Assembly: GCA_963776375.1 (NCBI GenBank)
Contig: CAVZMF010000005.1
Location: forward strand, 372,001-436,000
Source: PALSA-612 sp963776375
GTDB lineage: Bacteria; Actinomycetota; Thermoleophilia; Gaiellales; Gaiellaceae
Length of the DNA stretch: 64,000 nt
Direction of reading: 5' to 3'
Shown: positions 1 through 8,020 of the stretch, in pieces
Layout of the letters: each line of letters starts with the position of its first letter
Position numbering within the stretch: position 1 is the first letter of the stretch
The notes under the pieces: model-generated
What the model was told of the DNA's origin: nothing
Seen by the model: the letters and a program-made list of their open reading frames with translations, nothing else
The model's database searches: none
Translations under genes and position numbers: made by a program

Positions 1-381
1 ATCATCGTCGACGAGGTCACGGACGGCGTCGACGAGCTGGGCGTCCTGCTCATGGGCAACGGCAGGGGCAGCCTCTGGTACGGCTCGAACCTCTCGATCG
101 AGGAAGCGCGGGCGGCCGCGCCGCACAACAACGCAACGAGCCTTCAGGTCGTCGCGCCGGTGCTGGCAGGGATGCTGTGGGCGATCGACAACCCCGAGGC
201 GGGCATTCTCGAGGCGGACCAGCTCCCGCACGACGTCGTCATCGACGTCTGTCGGCCCTACCTCGGCCGGATGGTGTCGGCGTGGACGGACTGGACGCCG
301 CTCGACGGGCGCGGTGTCCTGTTCGAGGAGGACGTCGACTCCTCCGACCCCTGGCAGTTCGCGAACTTCCGGGTCAGCTGA
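1..381 (+). CDS. hss: Homospermidine synthase, C-terminal part (cut by window start)
   Basis: Open from base 1 to the TGA at 379-381, leaving the last 126 residues. The stretch GVLLMGNGRGSLWYGSNLS, then SIEEARAAAPHNNATSLQV, PEAGILEADQ, YLGRMVSAWTDWTPLDGRG and the ending DPWQFAN match the C-terminal half of bacterial homospermidine synthase, which makes homospermidine from putrescine using NAD+ as a hydride shuttle. The catalytic Rossmann N-terminus lies upstream of the window. The protein should be cytosolic. The neighbouring PotABCD importer, Lrp-type regulator, aminotransferase and amine oxidase make a polyamine role coherent. The family call is strong from recalled motifs; no search was run. 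Confidence 0.88.
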   Translation: MIVDEVTDGVDELGVLLMGNGRGSLWYGSNLSIEEARAAAPHNNATSLQVVAPVLAGMLWAIDNPEAGILEADQLPHDVVIDVCRPYLGRMVSAWTDWTPLDGRGVLFEEDVDSSDPWQFANFRVS

Positions 382-402
382 CTCGCACCTGAGACATCGA
401 GC

Positions 403-2097
403 TCAGGTGGCCTTCGCCGCGATCTGCTCGAGCTCGGCCAGGCGTCGGTTCATGAGCCGGTCGGCGCTTCGGGCGCTCCGGCGGTGCCCGGTGACCGCGG
501 CGATGAACGGCTCCCGCTCGAGCGCGTAGACGCGCGCCTCGGTGGCGGCCGTGCAGGTCGCCGTTCTCGGCACGTCCTGGAGCAGCGCGATCTCCCCGAA
601 CCCGTCGCTCCGGCGCAGGGTCGCGACCTCCTTGCCGTCCTTCGACACGGCCACCTCGCCCTCTCCGATCACGTAGAACCGGTCGCCGATGTCGTCCTCC
701 GCGATCAGCACCTGGCCCGGAGCGAGATCGACCGGAACGAGGCTGCGCGCCAGCCCCTCGAGTTCGGGCGCCGGCAACGAGGCGAAGAGCCTCTGCGACC
801 GGAGCAACGCGATCTCGACGATCGGCACGTTCGCACCAGCATCGATCTCGCGCAGCCGTTTCCCGCACAGCACGATCGCTACCGGTAGGACGGCACCGGT
901 TCCGATCACCGCAGCCTTGGCTCCCCCCAGCGCGACAAGGACGGGGACGAGCAACGAGCCGAGCGCCATGCTCAGCATCGACAGGCCCTCCAGGACACCG
1001 AACACGCGCGAGAGGAGGTCGGCGGGGACCGAGCGCTGGAGCAGCGTGTGGCCGGCGACGTCGAAGATCGCCTGACCTGCGCCGGCGGCCGCGATCAGGA
1101 CGAGCGCGGCGACCACGCTGTCCTCGAAGCCGAGGAACAGCAGCGAGGCGCCCCAGGCGAGCGCCGCCACGACCAGCGCCGGCATGAGCCGTTTCCGCCC
1201 GACGAGCGACGTCGTGAAGACGATCGCGATCACGCCGCCTGCGCCGAACGCGGAGTTGAGATAGCCGGCGCCTCCCTGACCGATGTCGAGCAGTGACAGG
1301 GCAATCACGACGGCGAGCACGTCGTAGGCCCCGATGGCCACGAACTGTGCCGCGAGCAGGAGGACGAGCAGCCGCGCACGGGGCTCCTCTTTCAGCACCT
1401 TGAAGCCGCCGAGGATCTCCCCCCGGAACGACTCGGCTTCTTCGGCCTCCTCCTCGTCCAGGTCGTCGTCGTCGTCCAGCTCATGCTCGTCCGTCTCCCG
1501 CTCGCCGAGCGGCGCGACGAGGGCTGCCGAGACGAACGTGACGCCGGCCATGGCCGCGAAGACCCAGCCCGGGCCGGAGACCGTGAGTAGCACCCCTGCG
1601 AACGCCGGCGCCACGAGCGCGCTGACGCTCCTGTTCCAGCCGGAGACGACGTTCGCCGCGGTCAACTCGTCCGGCCGGCGGGAAAGGGCCGGAGTGAGCA
1701 CCGACTGAGCCGGGCGCGTGATGGTGACCGCGACCGTTGCCAGGGCGGCCAGGGCGTAGACGAGGTATCCCGGGCCTTCAGCGATCATCGCGATAGCTGT
1801 CGCCGCCAGGGTGCCCGCCTGGACGAGATAGCCGAGCGTCAGGATCTTGGCCGGCGAGCCACGGTCGGCGAGCACCGCCGGCAGCGGGCCGAAGATCGCC
1901 GCCGGTACCAGCAGCGCAACGGAGACGACGCCGGCCTCGGTCGCGCCGCCCCGGTCGTAGGCGTAGACCAGCACGGCGATCCACGTCGCCCACTCCGCGG
2001 CGTTGAATCCAAACAGCGCCAGTTGAACTCGACGCAGCCCCGGATTGAGACCGACGACTGCGAACACCTGCAGGAGGCGCGACAGCGGGCCCGGCAT
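403..2097 (-). CDS. MFS transporter fused to a C-terminal cyclic-nucleotide-binding domain
   Basis: 564 residues. Residues ~10-410 are a 12-helix major facilitator domain of the MFS_3 type. The central cytoplasmic loop (about 201-222) is strikingly acidic: ETDEHELDDDDDLDEEE and onward. Residues ~430-545 form a CAP-like cyclic-nucleotide-binding domain (LFASLPAPELEGLARSLVPV, GDRFYVIGEGEV) with an almost ideal phosphate-binding cassette FGEIALLQDVPRTAT, including the Glu and Arg that contact the cyclic phosphate. This suggests transport or signalling gated by cAMP or cGMP; the substrate is unknown. ATG start at 2097. It is transcribed opposite to hss and ends 21 bp from it. Domain calls are firm; the regulation is inferred from family knowledge. 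Confidence 0.85.
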   Translation of the reverse strand: MPGPLSRLLQVFAVVGLNPGLRRVQLALFGFNAAEWATWIAVLVYAYDRGGATEAGVVSVALLVPAAIFGPLPAVLADRGSPAKILTLGYLVQAGTLAATAIAMIAEGPGYLVYALAALATVAVTITRPAQSVLTPALSRRPDELTAANVVSGWNRSVSALVAPAFAGVLLTVSGPGWVFAAMAGVTFVSAALVAPLGERETDEHELDDDDDLDEEEAEEAESFRGEILGGFKVLKEEPRARLLVLLLAAQFVAIGAYDVLAVVIALSLLDIGQGGAGYLNSAFGAGGVIAIVFTTSLVGRKRLMPALVVAALAWGASLLFLGFEDSVVAALVLIAAAGAGQAIFDVAGHTLLQRSVPADLLSRVFGVLEGLSMLSMALGSLLVPVLVALGGAKAAVIGTGAVLPVAIVLCGKRLREIDAGANVPIVEIALLRSQRLFASLPAPELEGLARSLVPVDLAPGQVLIAEDDIGDRFYVIGEGEVAVSKDGKEVATLRRSDGFGEIALLQDVPRTATCTAATEARVYALEREPFIAAVTGHRRSARSADRLMNRRLAELEQIAAKAT

Positions 2098-2169
2098 GCC
2101 CTCCCGGGCAGACTGTCACACCTCGTACAAGGATGCCAGTCTCGCTCGGAGCTCCCGAGCTGCGGCCCC

Positions 2170-3408
2170 TCAGGAGGCGGCGGAGTAGAGCAGCGGGGGA
2201 GCCTTGTCCCAGATGCTCGGCGGCGAGCCGTACTCCTCGAGCAGGTCGAAGAACGGCGTCGCGTCGAAGGACTCGGGCCCGAGGACGCCGACGCCCTTCC
2301 AGTCGCCGCGGGCAAGCAGCTCGAGCGCGACAACCGGGTTGATCGCCGTCTGCCACACGACCGCCTGTGACCCGTACTCGCGCATCGTCCACTCGTTGTC
2401 GGCCGCGTGGTAGATGTAGGTCGCCCGGGCCCGCCCGTCCTTGCCCTTGCCGGTGACGAAGGTGCCCGCGCAGGTCTTGCCCGTCATGCGCTCGCCGAGC
2501 GTGCCCGGGTCGGGCAGGCAGGCGGCGACGACGTCGCGCGGCGCGACCTCCACGCCGCCGACGGGGATCTTCTTCTTCGAGTCGAGCCCGAGCTCGTGCA
2601 GCCACTTGAGGACGGCGACGAAATCGGCCCCGAGCCCGTACTTGAACGTCACCCGGCGGCAGTCGATCACGCGGGGGATGAGCACGACCTCCTCGTGCTC
2701 CACGTTCACGCACTCCATCCCGCCGATGCCCTCCGGGAACTCGAACACCTCCGGCTCCGACAGCGGCTCGGTGGTGAACCAGCCCCGCTCGCGCTCCCAG
2801 ACGAGCGCCGGGTTCAGGCACTCCTCGATCGTCGTCCAGATCGAGAACGTGGGCGCGAACTCGTAGCCCTCGACGACGAGGTTCGCGCCGTCGCGGACGG
2901 AGATCTCGTCGATCTCCGAGAAGAGCTGGTCGGCTGCGTAGCGGGCCGCGACGTCGGAGAAGCCGGGCTCGACGCCCATGCCGACGAGGGCGAGCTGGCC
3001 GGCATCGAGCCACTCCTGCTCGCGCTCGAACTGCCCGTCCGCGAGCTTGACGCCGCACTCCGAGTAGGGGCGCTCCGGGTGTGGCTCCGACAGCGTGGTG
3101 GCCATGTCCAGATAGGTGGCGCCGCCGCGCAGGCACGCGTCGAAGACCGTGGGGACGAAGCGGGGGTCGACGGCGTTCAGGACCGCGTCCACGCGCAGCG
3201 CGCGGATGAACGCTGCGAGCGCGTCCGAGTCCGTGGCGTCGACGTAGGCCGCGTCGAAGCGGTCGGGGTCGCCGAGTGCCTCGACCGTCTCCGTCGCGCG
3301 GGAGATGTCGCGGTCGGCGAGGACGATCCGGTCGAAGAAATCGCGCCGCTGGGCGATCCGCGCGAAGGCCGTGCCCACACCGCCGGCGCCGATCACGAGG
3401 ATGTTCAT
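2170..3408 (-). CDS. Saccharopine dehydrogenase / carboxynorspermidine synthase-like oxidoreductase
   Basis: 412 residues from the ATG at 3408, chosen because MNILVIGAGGVGTAFARIA begins the Rossmann fold and a GGTAAGGGAC stretch lies just upstream. The NAD(P)-binding GAGGVG motif, the LNAVDPRFVPTVFDACLRGG strand-loop and GMGVEPGFSDVAARYAADQL are typical of the LYS9-like saccharopine dehydrogenase family, which includes carboxynorspermidine synthase. Next to homospermidine synthase (structurally related) and a polyamine importer, an enzyme that reductively condenses a diamine with an aldehyde is the most attractive role, but lysine or other opine chemistry cannot be excluded. Divergent from the Lrp-like gene across a 64-base gap containing paired palindromes. 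Confidence 0.82.
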   Translation of the reverse strand: MNILVIGAGGVGTAFARIAQRRDFFDRIVLADRDISRATETVEALGDPDRFDAAYVDATDSDALAAFIRALRVDAVLNAVDPRFVPTVFDACLRGGATYLDMATTLSEPHPERPYSECGVKLADGQFEREQEWLDAGQLALVGMGVEPGFSDVAARYAADQLFSEIDEISVRDGANLVVEGYEFAPTFSIWTTIEECLNPALVWERERGWFTTEPLSEPEVFEFPEGIGGMECVNVEHEEVVLIPRVIDCRRVTFKYGLGADFVAVLKWLHELGLDSKKKIPVGGVEVAPRDVVAACLPDPGTLGERMTGKTCAGTFVTGKGKDGRARATYIYHAADNEWTMREYGSQAVVWQTAINPVVALELLARGDWKGVGVLGPESFDATPFFDLLEEYGSPPSIWDKAPPLLYSAAS

Positions 3409-3433
3409 GTCCCTTACCCGAACCGCCTGCTCA

Positions 3434-3479
3434 TTGACGCAATGCGTCGAAATATGGTACGAGTGCCGCGCATTGCGCG
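3434..3479. promoter_or_regulatory. Candidate operator pair between divergent saccharopine-DH-like and Lrp-like genes
   Basis: Two palindromes share the core CGCA-W-TGCG. The first is GACGCAATGCGTC at 3436-3448 (6-bp arms, single central base) and the second is GCGCATTGCGC at 3468-3478 (5-bp arms, single central base). Their centres, 3442 and 3473, are 31 bp apart, about three helical turns, as expected for two dimers bound on one face. The adjacent Lrp/AsnC protein is the natural candidate ligand. This is a pattern seen in sequence only. Confidence 0.5.
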
Positions 3480-4015
3480 TCACTCGGCCGAGACACTACA
3501 ACACAGCGCAGGGTCCCGCACGAAAGCCCGTCGACCCTGCTCGGCCCCTCGACGACCTCGACAGCAGGCTGATCGAGGCGCTCCAGCAGAACGGGCGAGC
3601 CTCGTTCCGCAGGATCGCCGCCGAGGTGGGGGTCTCCGAGGCGACGATCCGCTCCCGGTACCAGCGCCTCTGCGACGACGGGGTCGTCCAGGTGCTCGCC
3701 GTGACCAATCCGCTCGGCCTCGGCTTCGGGGCCATGGCGATGATCGGCGTCCGCACCGCGGGCCCGCCGGTCGAGGTCGCCGACGAGATCGCCGAGTGGG
3801 ACGAGGCGGCCTACATCGTCGTCAGCGCGGGCCGGTTCGACGTCCTCGTCGAGTTCGTGTGCACCGACCTCGCGCACCTGCTCGAGGTGACGAGCAGGCT
3901 GCGGATGCTCGACGGCGTCGTCTCGACGGAGAGCTTCCCCTACCTGGAGGTGCGAAAGGAGCTTTACGATTGGGGGACGCGGATCGCGACCTCGCCTGAC
4001 CGCCACCCCGTATGA
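3473..4015 (+). CDS. Lrp/AsnC family transcriptional regulator
   Basis: About 180 residues. The N-terminal winged helix starts with LDDLDSRLIEALQQNGRASF, followed by the recognition-helix region RRIAAEVGVSEATIRSRYQR, then an AsnC_trans_reg (RAM-like) ligand-sensing half ending VSTESFPYLEVRKELYDWG. The start is uncertain: the frame is open upstream to 3305, no good ribosome site is visible, TTG 3473 is the only start close to the HTH, and it lies inside a candidate operator; a frame error near 3460-3540 is possible. The stop overlaps potA by 4 bases (ATGA), so it is probably cotranscribed with the importer it likely controls in response to an amine or amino acid. Confidence 0.85.
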   Translation: MRVTRPRHYNTAQGPARKPVDPARPLDDLDSRLIEALQQNGRASFRRIAAEVGVSEATIRSRYQRLCDDGVVQVLAVTNPLGLGFGAMAMIGVRTAGPPVEVADEIAEWDEAAYIVVSAGRFDVLVEFVCTDLAHLLEVTSRLRMLDGVVSTESFPYLEVRKELYDWGTRIATSPDRHPV

Positions 4016-5133
4016 CCCAGGAGCTGCGCGCCCCCGATCGAGCCTCCGACGCCTCGGAGGCCGTCGTCGACGTCCGGCTGGAACGCGTGACCAAGCGCTT
4101 CGACGACGTGGCGGCGGTCGACGATCTCTCGCTCACGGTCGACCAGGGGCGCTTCTTCGCCCTCCTCGGCCCCTCCGGGTGCGGCAAGACGACGACGCTG
4201 CGGATGATCGGCGGCTTCGAGGAGCCGACCGCGGGCCTGATCTACCTCGGCGACCGGGCCGTGACCGGCCTGCCGCCCTACAAGCGGGACGTCAACACGG
4301 TCTTCCAGAGCTACGCGCTCTTCCCCCATCTGACGCTGTTCGAGAACGTGGCGTTCGGGCTGCGGCGGAAAGGCGTGGCGCGCCCGTCCCTGAGGTCGCG
4401 GGTCGAGGAGATGCTCGAGCTGGTCGGGTTGAGCGGGCTCGGCAAGCGCAAGCCGCGGCAGCTCTCGGGCGGCCAGCAGCAGCGCGTCGCGCTGGCCCGC
4501 GCGCTCGTCTGCAAGCCGCGCGTCCTGCTGCTCGACGAGCCGCTCGGCGCCCTCGACCTGAAGCTGCGCAAGCAGATGCAGCTGTTCCTCAAGGGGCTCC
4601 AGAGCGATGTCGGCATCACCTTCATCCACGTCACGCACGACCAGGAGGAGGCGATGACGATGGCCGACACGATCGCGGTCATGAACCGCGGCAAGATCGA
4701 GCAGCTGGGGGCGCCCGACGAGCTGTACGAGCGTCCGAGCACCACCTTCGTCGCGGGCTTCCTCGGCGTCTCGAACCTGCTCCACGGCACCGTCAACGGC
4801 GAGGAATCGGTGCTGCTCGACGGTGGAGGGGAGCTGCGCGTGCCCGCCGCCGGCCTGCAGGGCCGTTCCGGCCGGGTCGCCGTCGGGGTGCGCCCGGAGA
4901 AGATCCGGCTCGGCCCGGACTGCATCAACCGCCTCGACGGCCGTGTCTCCGAGCGGGCGTACGTCGGTGTCGCGACGCAATACGTCGTCCAGACGCCGCA
5001 CGGCTCGATCCAGGTCTACGCCCAGAACCTCGACACCGGGTTGCAGGGCGCCGCTCCCGGTGAGAGCGTAACCGTCTCCTTCAACCCCGATGCAGTCTTC
5101 GTCCTCGAACCCAGTGAGGAGGTAGAGCAGTGA
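4012..5133 (+). CDS. potA: Polyamine-type ABC transporter ATP-binding protein
   Basis: 373 residues, intact. Walker A GPSGCGKTT, signature LSGGQQQRVALARAL, Walker B VLLLDEPLGALDLKLR and the H-loop FIHVTHDQEEAMTMAD are all present. The C-terminal third carries the TOBE regulatory domain with the GVRPEKIRLG motif seen in PotA and its relatives. It energises import at the inner face of the membrane. It starts with ATG at 4012, overlapping the Lrp-like stop by 4 bases, and its TGA overlaps the next gene's GTG at 5130. The order ATPase, binding protein, permease, permease and the polyamine genes nearby support putrescine/spermidine or a related amine as substrate. Confidence 0.9.
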   Translation: MTQELRAPDRASDASEAVVDVRLERVTKRFDDVAAVDDLSLTVDQGRFFALLGPSGCGKTTTLRMIGGFEEPTAGLIYLGDRAVTGLPPYKRDVNTVFQSYALFPHLTLFENVAFGLRRKGVARPSLRSRVEEMLELVGLSGLGKRKPRQLSGGQQQRVALARALVCKPRVLLLDEPLGALDLKLRKQMQLFLKGLQSDVGITFIHVTHDQEEAMTMADTIAVMNRGKIEQLGAPDELYERPSTTFVAGFLGVSNLLHGTVNGEESVLLDGGGELRVPAAGLQGRSGRVAVGVRPEKIRLGPDCINRLDGRVSERAYVGVATQYVVQTPHGSIQVYAQNLDTGLQGAAPGESVTVSFNPDAVFVLEPSEEVEQ

Positions 5134-6294
5134 CCGACAGTCTGAGCAGGGAGGAGTTCCTGCGCCGGAGCTTCGCCGTCGGAGCCCTGATGACCGTTCC
5201 CGGCCTGGCTGCCGAGGTGGCGCGGGCCGGGGTGGACATACCGCCGGGCGTCGACCCGAAGCGGCTCAAGAAGACGATGGTGTTCTCGAACTGGCCGCTG
5301 TACATCGACTACGACAAGAAGCACCACAGGTACCCGACGCTGGACATGTTCACGAAGCAGTACGGCGTCAAGGTCAAGTACCTCGAGGACATCAACCAGA
5401 ACGAGACCTTCTTCGGGAAGATCCAGGCCCAGCTCCGGCGGGGGCAGTCGATCGGGCGCGACCTCATCGTCATGACCGACAACTCGCGTTTCCCGGCGCT
5501 CATGGTCCAGCAGAAGTTGGTCTGGAGAAGATCGACAAGAGCGTCATTCCAAACATCAAGAACCTGCTGCCGGCGCTCGCCAGATCCCGGCCTGGGACCC
5601 GCACCGCGAGCACAGCCTGCCCTGGCAGTCGGGCATGACCGGCATCGGCTACAACGCCAAGTACACGAAGCCGGTGACAGACCGTCGACCAGCTCCTCTT
5701 CGACAGGAAGCTGAAGGGCAAGGTCACGCTGCTCGACTCGATCGGCGACACGCTGCCGGTCATCGTCCTCTCGAACGGCGACGACCCGACGAAGATCGAC
5801 GACGCCGCCTTCAACCGGGCCCTGAAGAAGATCGAGAGGGCGAAGAAGTCCGGTCAGATCCGCAAGTTCACCGGGAACGACTACATCTCGATGTTCCCGA
5901 CCGGGGACGTGTGGGCGGGGCTCGTCTGGTCGGGCGACATGCCCCAGATACCCCGACTCCACTCCGAAGGCGAGATGGCTGATCCCGAAGTCCGGCGGGA
6001 CGATCTGGACGGACAACATGCTCATCCCGACCGGGGGCGACTCGTACACGGCGTCGGTGTACATGAACTTCTACTACCAGCCGAAAATCGCTGCACTGGT
6101 CGAGGACGCGATCTACTACGTCTGCCCGGTGAACGGAGCCGGCGCAGCAGATCAAGAAGATCGACCCGGCGGCCGCGAAGAGCAGGCTGATCTTCCCGAC
6201 GAAGGAGATGCTCAAGAAGATCTACGTCGTCGATCCGAAAGCCCTGTTCAACCCGGACTTCCAGGTCAAGTGGCAGGCAATGCTCGGGGCGTAG
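5130..6294 (+). pseudogene. potD: PotD-like extracellular substrate-binding protein, frameshifted
   Basis: Starts at GTG 5130 with a Tat-like leader (SREEFLRRSFAVGALMTVPG). The first frame runs through KKTMVFSNWPLYIDYDKKHH, YGVKVKYLEDINQNETFFGK and IGRDLIVMTDNSRFPALMV to about 5520. The reading then changes frame several times: LEKIDKSVIPNIKNLLPAL, SGMTGIGYNAKYTKPVTD, KGKVTLLDSIGDTLPVIVLS, YISMFPTGDVWAGLVWSGDM, NMLIPTGGDSYTASVYMNFY and finally DPKALFNPDFQVKWQAML before TAG at 6292-6294. Together these give a full-length PotD/PotF family lipoprotein-like binding protein. All blocks are conserved, so the breaks are probably sequence errors. It lies between potA and potB. Confidence 0.82.
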
Positions 6295-6302
6295 AGCCGT
6301 TC

Positions 6303-7163
6303 GTGGGCTTCATCCACCGGCACCGCTGGCTGACGCCGTATCTCCTGCTCCTGCCGGGCCTGGCCTGGCTGGCGGTGTTCTTCGTGGTCCCGCTCGGCTT
6401 CCTCGCTCACCAGTCGCTCGAGGTCCAGAACCCGATCGACTTCTCGTACGCGTTCAAGTGGGCCTGGCACAACTACTCGGACTCGATCTCGACCTACAAG
6501 CCCCAGCTCGTCCGATCGTTCGAGTACGCGGCGATCGCGACGGCGATCGCGCTCGTGCTCGGCTATCCGCTCGCCTACTGGATCGCCTTCCGCGGCGGCC
6601 GGTGGAAGAACGTGCTGCTCCTGTTCATCATCGGGCCGTTCTTCGTCACCTACCTGATCCGCACGCTGGCCTGGGAGACGATCCTCTCCGACAACGGCTT
6701 CGTCGTCTCGACGCTCAAGAACATCGGAATCCTGGGGCCCGACGACCGTCTCCTCGCCACCTCGACCGCGGTCGTGGCCGGGATCACCTACAACTTCCTG
6801 CCCTTCATGGCGCTCCCGCTGTACGTGTCGCTGGAGCAGATCGACCCGCGGCTGATCGAGGCGGCCAAGGACCTCTATGCGAGCAGCGCCAAGGCCTTCG
6901 TGAAGGTGACGCTGCCGCTCTCGCTGCCGGGGATCTTCGCGGGGACGCTGCTGACCTTCATCCCTGCGGCCGGTGACTTCATCAACGCGCAGCTCCTCGG
7001 AACCTCCGACCAGTACATGATCGGGAACGTCATCCAGTCCCGCTTCCTCGAGCTGACGGACTATCCGACTGCGGCGGCGCTGTCCTTCATCCTGATGGCG
7101 ATCATTCTCGCGGTCGTCCTGATCTATGCCCGGGCTCTCGGGACGGAGAAGCTGACCGGATGA
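6303..7163 (+). CDS. potB: Polyamine-type ABC transporter permease (first)
   Basis: 286 residues from GTG 6303, the first start after the binding-protein stop (an upstream extension of the frame to 6018 is an artefact). Six predicted membrane helices: TPYLLLLPGLAWLAVFFVVP, then AAIATAIALVLGYPLAYWIA, VLLLFIIGPFFVTYLIRTLA, and others. The EAA coupling loop reads LIEAAKDLYASSAKAFVKVT followed by LPLSLPGIFAG. It forms the channel with the PotC-like partner. The stop overlaps the next ATG by 4 bases. Confidence 0.88.
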   Translation: MGFIHRHRWLTPYLLLLPGLAWLAVFFVVPLGFLAHQSLEVQNPIDFSYAFKWAWHNYSDSISTYKPQLVRSFEYAAIATAIALVLGYPLAYWIAFRGGRWKNVLLLFIIGPFFVTYLIRTLAWETILSDNGFVVSTLKNIGILGPDDRLLATSTAVVAGITYNFLPFMALPLYVSLEQIDPRLIEAAKDLYASSAKAFVKVTLPLSLPGIFAGTLLTFIPAAGDFINAQLLGTSDQYMIGNVIQSRFLELTDYPTAAALSFILMAIILAVVLIYARALGTEKLTG

Positions 7164-8020
7164 CGACCGCGACCGAGGCGGTCCAGGCTCGGGCTCCGGT
7201 GCCGCGGGTGCGGACGTCGCCGCTCGCCTTCGTGCGCCGGCACGTTCTCACCGCGTACTCGCTGCTCGTCTTCGCCTACCTGCTGCTGCCGATCGTCGTC
7301 GTCGTGCTCTTCTCGTTCAACGAGCCCAAGGGCCGGTTCAACGTCGTCTGGAACCGCTTCACCTTCGACAACTGGGTCAACTGGGACGCGGTCTCCGGAA
7401 TCCGCAGCTCGATCGAGCTCTCGCTCGAGATCGCCGCGATCGCCAGCATTGCGGCGACGGCCCTCGGCACGCTGATTGCGCTCGCGCTCGTCCGCTACCG
7501 CTTCCGCGGGCGCGCGGCGACGAACATGCTCATCTTCCTGCCGATGGCATCGCCCGAGATCGTGCTCGGCGCGTCGCTCCTGACCCTCTTCCTCAGCGTG
7601 AACGCCCAGCTCGGCTTCTGGACGATCGCGATCGCGCACGTGATGTTCTGCATCAGCTACGTCGTCGTCACCGTCAGGGCGCGCCTCGTCAGCTTCGACC
7701 GCCACCTCGAGGAGGCGGCGATGGATCTCGGCGCGAACGAGTGGACGACGTTCCGCAAGGTGACGCTGCCCCTGATCGCGCCGGCGATCCTGTCGGCGCT
7801 GCTCCTCTGCTTCGCGCTCTCGATCGACGACTTCGTCATCACCAACTTCAACTCCGGCGACACGGTCACGTTCCCGCTCTTCGTCTGGGGTGCGGCGCGG
7901 GTCGCCACGCCTCCCCAGATCAACGTCATCGGCACTGCCATCTTCGCGGTCGCGGCGACCGTCATGATCGTCAACGTCGCGGTCCAGATGGGTCGTGCCA
8001 GGAAAGGAAGCACTGCATGA
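7160..8020 (+). CDS. potC: Polyamine-type ABC transporter permease (second)
   Basis: 286 residues, intact. Starts at ATG 7160 in an ATGA overlap with potB. N-terminal helix AYSLLVFAYLLLPIVVVVLF followed by FNEPKGRF is typical of PotC. The EAA loop is LEEAAMDLGANEWTTFRKVT then LPLIAPAILSALL, and the family motif SIDDFVITNFNSG is present. It pairs with the upstream permease in the membrane. Its TGA overlaps the aminotransferase ATG (8017), so transport and catabolism are translationally linked. Confidence 0.9.
   Translation: MTTATEAVQARAPVPRVRTSPLAFVRRHVLTAYSLLVFAYLLLPIVVVVLFSFNEPKGRFNVVWNRFTFDNWVNWDAVSGIRSSIELSLEIAAIASIAATALGTLIALALVRYRFRGRAATNMLIFLPMASPEIVLGASLLTLFLSVNAQLGFWTIAIAHVMFCISYVVVTVRARLVSFDRHLEEAAMDLGANEWTTFRKVTLPLIAPAILSALLLCFALSIDDFVITNFNSGDTVTFPLFVWGAARVATPPQINVIGTAIFAVAATVMIVNVAVQMGRARKGSTA

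Noticed and set aside
3434..3458. Sigma-70 promoter TTGACG...TATGGT
   Set aside because: The spacer would be only 13 bases, too short; the TTGACG is better explained as part of the palindrome.
2407..3999. 530-codon open frame on the + strand
   Set aside because: Antisense to the saccharopine-DH-like gene with low-complexity, charged composition; a GC-rich shadow.
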